A DNA stretch of 8,840 nt. Source: Aliarcobacter sp. (GTDB lineage Bacteria > Campylobacterota > Campylobacteria > Campylobacterales > Arcobacteraceae). A program made the position numbers and the translations under genes. Position 1 is the first letter of the stretch. Each line of letters begins with the position of its first letter. The DNA lies in assembly GCA_023268955.1 (NCBI GenBank), contig JALRJW010000088.1:1-8840 (forward strand). Direction: 5' to 3'. The notes under the pieces are model-generated. The model worked only from the letters and a program-made list of their open reading frames with translations, searched no databases and was not told the origin of the DNA. Below are positions 1 through 6,878 of the stretch, piece after piece.

Positions 1-163
1 TGTTTATTCACCAAAAAGAAGAGTTGCATTAGAAATGATTGATGAATTTGTTGAAGATTTTAAAGCAAGTGCTCCTATTTGGAAATATGACATTAAAGAT
101 GGAAAAAGAGTTTATGCTGAAGATAGAAGCACTAAGTTAAATGGTGCTGGTATCTTAAATTAA
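1..163 (+). CDS. moaE: Molybdopterin synthase catalytic (large) subunit MoaE, 3' end only
   Basis: The last 53 codons of a gene that begins upstream of the window; the frame runs from base 2 to the TAA at 161-163. The visible residues follow the C-terminal part of MoaE: a VYSPKRR-like start, an amphipathic helix ending in the APIWK motif, then a short KDGKRVYAEDR segment. In the family, the lysine of the FWK/IWK motif is an active-site residue. MoaE with the thiocarboxylated small subunit MoaD puts the dithiolene sulfurs into precursor Z (cPMP) to make molybdopterin in the cytoplasm. Only about a third of the protein is visible and moaD is not in view, so the call rests on the C-terminal motif. 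The next gene starts 12 bp after the stop, so the two may be co-transcribed although their pathways are unrelated. Confidence 0.8.
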   Translation, partial: VYSPKRRVALEMIDEFVEDFKASAPIWKYDIKDGKRVYAEDRSTKLNGAGILN

Positions 164-175
164 AAGGGAAAGCTT

Positions 176-967
176 ATGAGAGTAGACTTACACAACCACA
201 CAACCCTATGTAATCACGCAACAGGAACCGTTGAAGAGTACGTACTAAAAGCTATTGAATTAGGAATTGATGTTTATGGTTTTTCTGACCATGCACCAAT
301 GAATTATGATCCACAATATAGAATGAGTTTTGAGCAAAAATCATTGTATGAAAAAATGGTTTTAGATGTAAAAGAAAAGTATAAAGATCAGATTAAAGTT
401 TTGCTTGCTTATGAGGTTGATTATTTAGATGGATATATTTCAGATGAGGTTATGAAATCTAAAGTTGATTATTTTATTGGTTCAGTTCACTTTCTAAAAA
501 ATAAAAATGAAATGTGGGGATTTGATAATCCTGAATATATTAGTATCTATGAATCAAAAGATATTGATTCAATTTGGCAAGAGTATTTTGATGCAATTGA
601 AGCAATGGCTAAATTAGGTATTTTTGATACGGTAGGACATTTAGATTTAATAAAAGTATTTAAATTTTTGCCAAAAAAAGATGTAAGATTGATTGCTAAA
701 AATGCATTAAATGCAATAAAAAAATCAAATATGGTTTTAGAAATTAATCCAGCTGGACTTAGAAAGCCTGTTGAAGAACAATATCCATCAAGAGAACTTT
801 TAGAATTAGCATTCGAAATGCAAATTCCTATTACTTTTGGTTCAGATGCCCATAGTGTAGCTCAAGTTGGCTATAAATACGAAGAAGTAAGTCAATTTGC
901 TAAAAGTATTGGTTATGAAAAGTGTGTTAATTTTGATTCTAGAGATAGGGAACTGGTTATTTTTTAG
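176..967 (+). CDS. hisJ: PHP-family histidinol-phosphatase (HisJ/HisK type)
   Basis: A 263-residue cytoplasmic protein of the PHP (polymerase and histidinol phosphatase) fold, normal in length for the stand-alone family. The metal-binding motifs are in order: DLHNH (H6, H8), SDH (D38, H39), E80 in the AYEVDY segment, SVH (H105), VGH (H155) and GSDAH (D224, H226). EINPAGLRKP (189-198) is also typical of the HisJ branch. Known members hydrolyse L-histidinol phosphate to histidinol, the penultimate step block of histidine synthesis, using a cluster of divalent metals. The ATG at 176 is preceded by an AAAAGGGAAAG ribosome site and starts directly at the conserved metal-binding strand. It follows moaE by 12 bp, with no other his gene in view. 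The fold and metal site are clear; substrate specificity is inferred, since some PHP phosphatases act on other phosphoesters. Confidence 0.82.
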   Translation: MRVDLHNHTTLCNHATGTVEEYVLKAIELGIDVYGFSDHAPMNYDPQYRMSFEQKSLYEKMVLDVKEKYKDQIKVLLAYEVDYLDGYISDEVMKSKVDYFIGSVHFLKNKNEMWGFDNPEYISIYESKDIDSIWQEYFDAIEAMAKLGIFDTVGHLDLIKVFKFLPKKDVRLIAKNALNAIKKSNMVLEINPAGLRKPVEEQYPSRELLELAFEMQIPITFGSDAHSVAQVGYKYEEVSQFAKSIGYEKCVNFDSRDRELVIF

Positions 968-995
968 ATAGCTTTGTGAGTAATTTTAGCTGTTC

Positions 996-1013
996 TTTAT
1001 ACAAATGTATAAA
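996..1013. promoter_or_regulatory. Perfect palindrome upstream of glnA, candidate operator
   Basis: TTTATACAAATGTATAAA is a perfect inverted repeat with 8-base arms around a 2-base centre. It lies in the 125-bp hisJ-glnA gap, with its centre about 50 bp upstream of the proposed glnA -10 box. It is not followed by a T-run on either strand, so it does not look like a terminator. The position would suit an activator or repressor dimer site. I do not recognise the motif as a site of a named regulator; that it regulates glnA is inference. Confidence 0.4.
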
Positions 1014-1050
1014 AAATATACAAGATATTTAGCTTAGTTTATTTTAATTT

Positions 1051-1059
1051 TGATAAAAT
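1051..1059 (+). promoter_or_regulatory. Probable glnA promoter, extended -10 box
   Basis: TGATAAAAT (TG-N-TAAAAT) after a T-rich stretch fits the vegetative promoter of Campylobacterota, where an extended -10 is common and a -35 box is poorly conserved. Transcription would start near 1066, giving a leader of about 27 bases, too short for a riboswitch. No -24/-12 sigma-54 element (GG-N10-GC) is seen in the gap, unlike enterobacterial glnA. Confidence 0.55.
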
Positions 1060-1092
1060 ATACCAAATATAAATTTTGAGGAGATAAAAACT

Positions 1093-2520
1093 ATGGGTAA
1101 GTTTGTTAACAGTACTGAAGAGTTTTTTAAATATTGTGAAGAGAACGAAGTAAAATTTGTTGATTTTAGATTTTCTGATTTCAAAGGTACATGGCACCAT
1201 GTAACATATATGTTAAGTGCAGTAAGTACTTCTTTATTAGATAATGGTATGCCATTTGATGGTTCTTCTATTGATGCATGGCAACCAATTCACAAATCAG
1301 ATATGATCTTAAAACCAGATGTAGAAACTGCATTTTTAGATCCTTTTACAGCTGATTCTACAATTATTGTATTCTGTGATGTTTATGACATTTACAAAGG
1401 TGAAATGTATGAAAAATGTCCAAGATCAATTGCTAAAAAAGCTTTAAAACACTTAGACGAATCAGGAATGGGAGATGTTGCATACTTCGGACCTGAAAAT
1501 GAATTCTTTATTTTTGATGATGTAAAAATCATTGATTCAATCAATGAGTCATACTACAAAGTAGATTCTGAAGAGGGTGTTTGGGCAGATGCTAACGACA
1601 ACGAATTTGGAAATATGGGTCACAGACCAAGAACTAAAGGTGGTTACTTCCCAGTTGCACCAATCGATTCAATGGTAGATTTAAGAGCTGAAATGATGCA
1701 AGTATTAGAGCAAGTTGGTTTAGAAGTTACTTTAGGACACCACGAAGTTGCACAAGCACAAGGTGAAATTGGTATTAAATTCGGAACTTTAGTAGAAGCT
1801 GCTGATAACGTTCAAAAATATAAATATGTTGTAAGAATGGTTGCACATATGAATGGTAAATCTTGTACATTTATGCCAAAACCATTATTTGGTGATAACG
1901 GAAATGGTATGCACGTACACCAATCAATTTGGAAAAATGGTAAAAACTTATTCTATTCTCCAGGTGAGTATGGTAATTTATCTGAAACAGCTAGACATTA
2001 TATTGGTGGTGTTTTCAAACACGCAAGAGCTGTTGCAGCGTTTACTAATGCAGCAACTAACTCTTACAAAAGATTAATCCCAGGATTTGAAGCTCCTTCA
2101 ATCTTAACTTATTCTTCTCAAAATAGATCTGCATCTTGTAGAATTCCATATGGTGCTGGTGAAATGGCAACAAGAATTGAGATGAGATTCCCAGATTCAA
2201 CGGCTTGTCCTTATTTAGCATTTGCTGCTATGTTAATGGCTGGTCTTGATGGTATTAAAAATAAATATGAGCCTGTTGGACCAATGGATGACGATTTATT
2301 TGAATTATCTTTAGATGAAATTAGAGAAAGAGAAATTCCTCAAATGCCTCACACTTTAAGAGGTGCATTAGAAGCATTAATCAGAGATAACGAGTTCTTA
2401 CAACCTGTATTCTCAAAAGATATGATTGATACATATCAACACTACAAATTTGAAACTCAAGTTTGGCCTTACGAAGCTAGACCAACTGCATTCGAATTTG
2501 CTTCAACTTATTCTTGTTAA
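1093..2520 (+). CDS. glnA: Type I glutamine synthetase
   Basis: A 475-residue GS type I subunit (the active enzyme is a dodecamer) that makes glutamine from glutamate, ammonia and ATP in the cytoplasm. The family signatures are in order: FDGSSI (55-60), GPENEFF with metal ligands E135 and E137, GYFPVAP (184-190), HHEVAQAQGEI (216-226), NGNGMHVHQS (269-278), NSYKRLIPGFEAP (323-335), RSASCR (345-350) and RIEMRFPD (361-368). The start has a strong GAGGAG site at 1078-1083, 9 bases before the ATG. In the loop where enterobacterial GS has the adenylylated tyrosine (NLYDL), this protein has DLFEL with F403, so it cannot be adenylylated there; the same loss is known in Helicobacter pylori. The gene uses more C-ending codons (TTC, AAC, CAC) than its neighbours, as expected for high expression. 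It is transcribed alone, between its own promoter and a terminator. Confidence 0.97.
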   Translation: MGKFVNSTEEFFKYCEENEVKFVDFRFSDFKGTWHHVTYMLSAVSTSLLDNGMPFDGSSIDAWQPIHKSDMILKPDVETAFLDPFTADSTIIVFCDVYDIYKGEMYEKCPRSIAKKALKHLDESGMGDVAYFGPENEFFIFDDVKIIDSINESYYKVDSEEGVWADANDNEFGNMGHRPRTKGGYFPVAPIDSMVDLRAEMMQVLEQVGLEVTLGHHEVAQAQGEIGIKFGTLVEAADNVQKYKYVVRMVAHMNGKSCTFMPKPLFGDNGNGMHVHQSIWKNGKNLFYSPGEYGNLSETARHYIGGVFKHARAVAAFTNAATNSYKRLIPGFEAPSILTYSSQNRSASCRIPYGAGEMATRIEMRFPDSTACPYLAFAAMLMAGLDGIKNKYEPVGPMDDDLFELSLDEIREREIPQMPHTLRGALEALIRDNEFLQPVFSKDMIDTYQHYKFETQVWPYEARPTAFEFASTYSC

Positions 2521-2538
2521 TATTTACAAAATAGGTTT

Positions 2539-2573
2539 AAAAAGGGATGGATTTTATATCCATCCCTTTTTTT
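2539..2573. terminator. Bidirectional intrinsic terminator between glnA and the PBP1A gene
   Basis: A 9-bp stem (2544-2552 GGGATGGAT pairing with 2558-2566 ATCCATCCC) closes a 5-base loop. It is flanked by AAAAA on the left and seven T on the right, so it works as a Rho-independent terminator on either strand. It sits 23 bp after the glnA stop and about 80 bp beyond the stop of the convergent leftward unit. The remaining 80 bp (2574-2653) show no gene or clear signal. Confidence 0.92.
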
Positions 2574-2653
2574 ATGTCTTAAATATTTAGAATTAAAGAT
2601 TATGTGAGTTAGTTAAAGGAAATTATCTAACGATATAGAAAACAAACAAAGTA

Positions 2654-4630
2654 TTAAAATTCTATTTGTTTATTTTCTTCGTCTTGAATTTTTACATCTG
2701 AAATGATAGCTTCAGGTATAGGTGATTTATCAGTGTAATATTCAATATTATTGTTAATTGTAGTTGAAAAAACATTTTGAGGTTTTTCAAACTTTCTAGG
2801 AATTTCTGGGTAAATTTTTAATAAATTTGTATAATACTCTTTAAATACAGGAGCCGCAATTTTACCACCGGTTTCGCTTTTCCTCATAGGTGAATTATCA
2901 TCATTTCCAAACCAAATTACAGTTTGTATTGTTGGAGAAAATCCGCAAAACCATGCATCAACGTTATCATTTGTAGTACCAGTTTTTCCTGCTAAATCAA
3001 TATTAGATACGTTTGCATTTCTACCTGTTCCTCTTTTAACGGTATCCTTCATTATTGATGTCATAAGAAAAGTTTGTTGAGGTGTATTTATTTCTCTAAA
3101 CTCCGTGTCAAATTTAATAATTTCACCATTATTTTTGATAATTTCATCAATAATATATGGAGTAACTTGTATACCTTTATTTGCCAATGTACTATATGCT
3201 TTAGTTACTTCTAAAGGAGATGCTGATATTGAACCAAGTGTTATTGACAAATCTTTTGGTACATTTTCAAAACCATAGTTTATTAATGCATCATACATTT
3301 TATTAATTCCTACATCAGTTACAAGATTTATAGTAGATAGATTTCTTGAATAAACTAATGAATCTCTAAGTGTTATTAATCCTTTAAAGTTGTTCGCATA
3401 GTTTCTTGGTTGCCATTTTTTAAGATCACCATCTTCTTTATATGCATAAGTTCTAGAAATATCCACTAACGTCGAAGATGGATTATAACCTTCATTTAAA
3501 GCTGTAAGATACAAAAATGGTTTTATAGAAGAACCAGGTTGTCTTTTTGATTGAACAGCTCTATTAAACATCGATGATTTATAATCTATTCCACCAACTA
3601 AAGCCAAAATTTTTCCAGTGTTGCTTTCCATTGATACTAAAGCACCATTTAAAGTTTTTACAAAAGTATCATTTTCTAAATCTTTTTCTCTTTCTCTAAA
3701 ATAGATATCTCTTTGTAAAGCTTTTTCATATGAGTTTTTGATAGCATTTCTAGCAATTTCTTGAGCTTCTAAATCGATAGTTAACTTAATTTTATAACCA
3801 CCAGTACTTAAATCATATAATTGTTCATTTAAAATTGAATTTACATAATCAATTACATATGGAGCTTTATTTTTAGTTCTTGTTTGATTATAAACAATAG
3901 GTGTTTCTATTAGAGATTTATTATATTGCTGCTCATTAATCCAACCCAAGGCTTTAAGTCTATTTATAACTTGATTAGCTCTTGCTAGTGAAACTTTTAG
4001 ATTTCTAGTTGGGTCATAAAAACTAGGAGCTCTTGGTAAACCAACTAATATTGCAATCTCTTTTAAAGATAGTTCATATAACTCTTTTTTAAAATAACCC
4101 TTAGCAGCTGTTTTAACTCCATAATAACCATGTCCAAAATAAACATGGTTTAAATATCTCTCTAAAATCTCTTCTTTTGTTAAAATTGTTTCAAGTCTAA
4201 TTGATAAAAGGGCTTCTTTTATTTTTCTAATTAATTTTTTCTCTCTATTAAGTGCTAAGAGTTTCACAAGTTGTTGCGTTAGTGTACTAGCACCTTCAGC
4301 ATAACCACCTGATTTTATATTTTTAATCATAGCTCTACTTATTGCATCTGGATTAATACCAAAATGTTCAAAATACTGAGTATCTTCAATCGCAACTAAG
4401 CCTTCAATAACTCGTGCAGGAATATCATCATATTTTACATATTCCCTATGTTCACCATCAAAATAGTTTGCAATTAATTTTCCATTTCTATCAAAATATT
4501 GGGTTGTTTGTTTTGGTTGATAGTAAACAATTTTGTCCACATCATCTTTTATTTCATTATATAATTTTGCAATCCATGTTGCAAAAGCTAGGGATATGAT
4601 TAGTATAAAACCGATAAAATATTTAAGCAT
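2654..4630 (-). CDS. Class A penicillin-binding protein (PBP1A type), bifunctional transglycosylase/transpeptidase
   Basis: A 658-residue inner-membrane protein with its catalytic part in the periplasm. An N-terminal uncleaved signal anchor spans about residues 4-23. The GT51 glycosyltransferase domain (about 45-215) has E82 in the IEDTQYFEHFG motif, GASTLTQQ (113-120), the RKIKE motif with E139 and ILERYLNHVYFG (155-166); it polymerises lipid II. The transpeptidase domain (about 325-600) has the nucleophile motif S367-SI-K370, S428-R-N430 and K549-TGT; it cross-links stem peptides and is the target of beta-lactams. All active-site residues are intact. The start has AGGGAG at 4644-4649 inside the end of the upstream ABC gene, 13 bases from the ATG. 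It is the last gene of the gpmI-ABC-PBP unit. Campylobacterota usually call this gene pbpA or mrcA, so no symbol is fixed here. Confidence 0.95.
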   Translation of the reverse strand: MLKYFIGFILIISLAFATWIAKLYNEIKDDVDKIVYYQPKQTTQYFDRNGKLIANYFDGEHREYVKYDDIPARVIEGLVAIEDTQYFEHFGINPDAISRAMIKNIKSGGYAEGASTLTQQLVKLLALNREKKLIRKIKEALLSIRLETILTKEEILERYLNHVYFGHGYYGVKTAAKGYFKKELYELSLKEIAILVGLPRAPSFYDPTRNLKVSLARANQVINRLKALGWINEQQYNKSLIETPIVYNQTRTKNKAPYVIDYVNSILNEQLYDLSTGGYKIKLTIDLEAQEIARNAIKNSYEKALQRDIYFREREKDLENDTFVKTLNGALVSMESNTGKILALVGGIDYKSSMFNRAVQSKRQPGSSIKPFLYLTALNEGYNPSSTLVDISRTYAYKEDGDLKKWQPRNYANNFKGLITLRDSLVYSRNLSTINLVTDVGINKMYDALINYGFENVPKDLSITLGSISASPLEVTKAYSTLANKGIQVTPYIIDEIIKNNGEIIKFDTEFREINTPQQTFLMTSIMKDTVKRGTGRNANVSNIDLAGKTGTTNDNVDAWFCGFSPTIQTVIWFGNDDNSPMRKSETGGKIAAPVFKEYYTNLLKIYPEIPRKFEKPQNVFSTTINNNIEYYTDKSPIPEAIISDVKIQDEENKQIEF

Positions 4631-4640
4631 GACTATTTAG

Positions 4641-5336
4641 TTACTCCCTAAAGTTTTTGTTTGTAAATGTTGAATTAATTAATTTTTTTGTGTAATCGCT
4701 TTTAGGATTTTCTAAAACATCTCTTGTTTTTCCTGTTTCAATAACTAAACCTTTATTAATGATAATAATTTCATCACATAAATCTTTGATTGAATCAATA
4801 TCATGGGTAACAAATAAAACTAATAAATTCAAATTTTCTTGAAGTTTCTTAATTAAAGAGATAATGTTATCGCGATTTTGCAAATCTAAAGCTGTAGTTG
4901 GTTCATCTAATAGCAGAAATTTTACATCTTTTGATATGGCAATTGCAATTACAACCCTTTGAATTTGTCCACCACTAAGTTGATTTGGGAATTTATTAAG
5001 TACATTTTCATCTAAATCAACAAGTTTAAGAACTTCAATAACTCTTTTATTATCAACGAAAAAATGATTTTTAATTTTTGTCATTGGTGAGAGTGAAGTA
5101 AAAGGATTTTGAGGAATAAATCCTATATTTTTATTTTCAAGTTCAAAATCACTTTCATATTCAAAATCCACAGATAGATTTGATGGAAGCAGTTTCAAAA
5201 TTGATTTAAGTGTTAGTGATTTCCCACTTCCACTTTCACCAACTAACGCAGTTGATGTTTTAATATTAAAAGATATATCAACTAAAGTTTTTCCCTTAGT
5301 TGATATGTGTAGTTTATTAATATTTATATATGACAT
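4641..5336 (-). CDS. ABC transporter ATP-binding protein, oligopeptide/nickel (Opp/Dpp/Nik) type
   Basis: A 231-residue single ABC ATPase domain with a complete set of motifs: Walker A GESGSGKS (33-40), Q-loop Q76 in the IPQNPFTSLSP segment, signature LSGGQ (120-124), Walker B FLLLDEP (140-146) with catalytic E145, and H178 in the switch. The NPFTSLSP Q-loop and the ENP..DYTKKL ending are features of the DppD/NikD/OppD branch. It is short for that branch (usually 260-330), lacking the extended C-terminal oligopeptide domain. No permease or binding protein lies in the window, so the transported substrate cannot be stated and the partners must be encoded elsewhere. The ATG is one base after the gpmI stop (TAAAATG) with only a weak GGATGAG site 14 bases upstream, suggesting translation coupled to gpmI. 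Confidence 0.85.
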   Translation of the reverse strand: MSYININKLHISTKGKTLVDISFNIKTSTALVGESGSGKSLTLKSILKLLPSNLSVDFEYESDFELENKNIGFIPQNPFTSLSPMTKIKNHFFVDNKRVIEVLKLVDLDENVLNKFPNQLSGGQIQRVVIAIAISKDVKFLLLDEPTTALDLQNRDNIISLIKKLQENLNLLVLFVTHDIDSIKDLCDEIIIINKGLVIETGKTRDVLENPKSDYTKKLINSTFTNKNFRE

Positions 5337-5337
5337 T

Positions 5338-6813
5338 TTAAACTAATGGCTCATCCATCTCTGTTGGTATTTCTAAGTTCATAAGTTTAAGTACTGTTGG
5401 AGCAATATTATTTAAACTTCCTTCTTTTACTTTTTTAACATTTGAATCAACTACAAAACAGTAAACATCTCCAACTGTATGATTTGTTAAAGTTTTTCCT
5501 GAATCATCTTTCATCATTTCACAATTACCGTGATCTGAAGTTAAAATTAAACTGTAATTTTTTTCTTTTGCTTTTTCTAAAATCATTCCAAGTTCGCTAT
5601 CAACAGTTTCAACAGCTTTAATAGCAGCTTCATAAACTCCTGTATGTCCAACCATATCACCATTTGCAAAGTTTACAACAATAAAGTCTGTATCTTCATC
5701 CATAGCTTTTCTAACAGCATTTCCAACTTCAGGCGCTGACATTTCAGGCTGTAAATCATAAGTTGCAACATTTGGTGAAGGAATTAATACTCTTGTTTCA
5801 TTTTCAAATGGCTCTTCAACTCCACCATTAAAGAAAAATGTTACGTGAGCATATTTTTCAGTTTCAGCTGTATGAAGTTGATTTAGTCCAGCATCTGAAA
5901 TAACTTGCGCTAAAGTATTTGTTGGTGTTTCTTTTGGAAATAGAATTGGTAATGGCAAGTTTTTATCATATTGAGTCATTGTTGCAATATTTAATTTACC
6001 TTCAAATTTAGGAAATTCTTTAAATTCATTTGAAGCAAATACCGTTGAGATTTCTCTCATCCTATCACTTCTAAAGTTGCAAAAAATGATTCCATCATTC
6101 TCTTTAATTCCATCATATCCACCAAATGCAGTTGGAACTATAAATTCATCATAAATTTCATCATTATAGTTATTTGAAATATATTCATTGATACTAAGTT
6201 CAGTTTTTGGATTAGCAAATGCAATAGCATCATGCCCTTTTTGAACTCTATCCCATCTATTGTCTCTATCCATAGTGTAATATCTTCCAGCAACGGTTGC
6301 AATTTTAATGTTATCATTGCAAATAGCTTGAATTTGTTCAATATATTTCATAGCACAGTTAAAAGCAACATCTCTTCCATCTGTAATTAAATGAAGATTT
6401 ACTTTTTTGTTTTTAGATTCAGCAATTTTTGCAATTGCTATAATATGCTCAATATGAGAGTGAACACCACCATCACTTAATAAACCTAATAAATGAATTT
6501 CATTAGAGTTTTCAATAGTACTTTTTAAAACTTCATTATCTTTTAATGTATCATTTTTAATCGCTAAATTTATTTTCACTAAATCTTGATACAAAATTCT
6601 TCCACTTCCAATAGTCATGTGACCAACTTCACTATTTCCCATTTGGCCATCAGGTAATCCTACATGTTCTCCATATGTATGAATATGTGAATAAGGAACA
6701 TTTTTAAATAAGTAATCATAAGTTGGTGTATTGGCATTTTTTAATGCGTTAAAATTTTCTGAATCATTATGTCCAATACCATCTGTTATTACTAAGATTG
6801 TTTTGTTTGTCAT
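5338..6813 (-). CDS. gpmI: 2,3-bisphosphoglycerate-independent phosphoglycerate mutase
   Basis: A 491-residue cytoplasmic enzyme that interconverts 3- and 2-phosphoglycerate in glycolysis and gluconeogenesis, using two Mn ions and a phosphoserine intermediate. The alkaline-phosphatase-like part shows D11 in ITDGIGH, catalytic S61 in the QMGNSEVGH motif, D386 and H390 (NGDMVGHTG), D427 and H428 (TSDHGN) and H445 (TNHT). The inserted phosphotransferase domain has LLSDGGVHSH (111-120), TDGRD (144-148), GRYYTMDRDNRW (176-187) and NFRSDRMRE (246-254). The length is slightly under the usual 500-515, as expected for this phylum. The start ATG is 7 bases after an AAAAGG site. It is the first gene of a leftward operon with the ABC ATPase and PBP1A and is divergent from mraY. 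Confidence 0.97.
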   Translation of the reverse strand: MTNKTILVITDGIGHNDSENFNALKNANTPTYDYLFKNVPYSHIHTYGEHVGLPDGQMGNSEVGHMTIGSGRILYQDLVKINLAIKNDTLKDNEVLKSTIENSNEIHLLGLLSDGGVHSHIEHIIAIAKIAESKNKKVNLHLITDGRDVAFNCAMKYIEQIQAICNDNIKIATVAGRYYTMDRDNRWDRVQKGHDAIAFANPKTELSINEYISNNYNDEIYDEFIVPTAFGGYDGIKENDGIIFCNFRSDRMREISTVFASNEFKEFPKFEGKLNIATMTQYDKNLPLPILFPKETPTNTLAQVISDAGLNQLHTAETEKYAHVTFFFNGGVEEPFENETRVLIPSPNVATYDLQPEMSAPEVGNAVRKAMDEDTDFIVVNFANGDMVGHTGVYEAAIKAVETVDSELGMILEKAKEKNYSLILTSDHGNCEMMKDDSGKTLTNHTVGDVYCFVVDSNVKKVKEGSLNNIAPTVLKLMNLEIPTEMDEPLV

Positions 6814-6838
6814 TATTAAACCTTTTAAAAACTATATT

Positions 6839-6844
6839 ATTATA
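6839..6844 (-). promoter_or_regulatory. gpmI promoter -10 box
   Basis: On the minus strand these bases read TATAAT, a consensus -10, giving a start near 6832 and a leader of roughly 20 bases before the gpmI ATG at 6813. It overlaps by two bases the oppositely directed -10 box proposed for mraY. No convincing -35 box is seen, which is usual in this phylum. Confidence 0.6.
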
Positions 6845-6848
6845 TAAT
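6843..6848 (+). promoter_or_regulatory. mraY-murD promoter -10 box
   Basis: TATAAT on the plus strand, within the 10-bp palindrome ATTATATAAT (6839-6848) shared with the gpmI promoter. Transcription would begin near 6855, about 12 bases before the mraY ribosome site. Which of the two boxes is stronger cannot be told from sequence. Confidence 0.55.
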
Positions 6849-6866
6849 CAGCGATTATATCCAAAC

Positions 6867-6871
6867 GAAGG
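6867..6871 (+). promoter_or_regulatory. Ribosome binding site that fixes the mraY start
   Basis: GAAGG followed by seven bases and a TTG codon at 6879. The in-frame ATG at 6798 lies inside gpmI on the opposite strand and upstream of the proposed promoter, so the TTG is the better start. Confidence 0.8.
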
Positions 6872-6878
6872 TTTAAAT

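Noticed and set aside
996..1013. Terminator for hisJ
   Set aside because: The hairpin would be purely AT-rich apart from one G-C pair per arm and has no following T-run, so an operator is the better reading.
1853..2077. 74-codon ORF inside glnA
   Set aside because: It is a shifted frame of a clear, highly conserved gene and has no ribosome site or family features.
4414..4599. 61-codon plus-strand ORF opposite the PBP1A gene
   Set aside because: It is antisense to the conserved glycosyltransferase N terminus; the His/Leu/Gln-rich translation looks like a shadow.
6138..6341. 67-codon minus-strand ORF inside gpmI
   Set aside because: It is an out-of-frame shadow of the phosphotransferase domain of gpmI.
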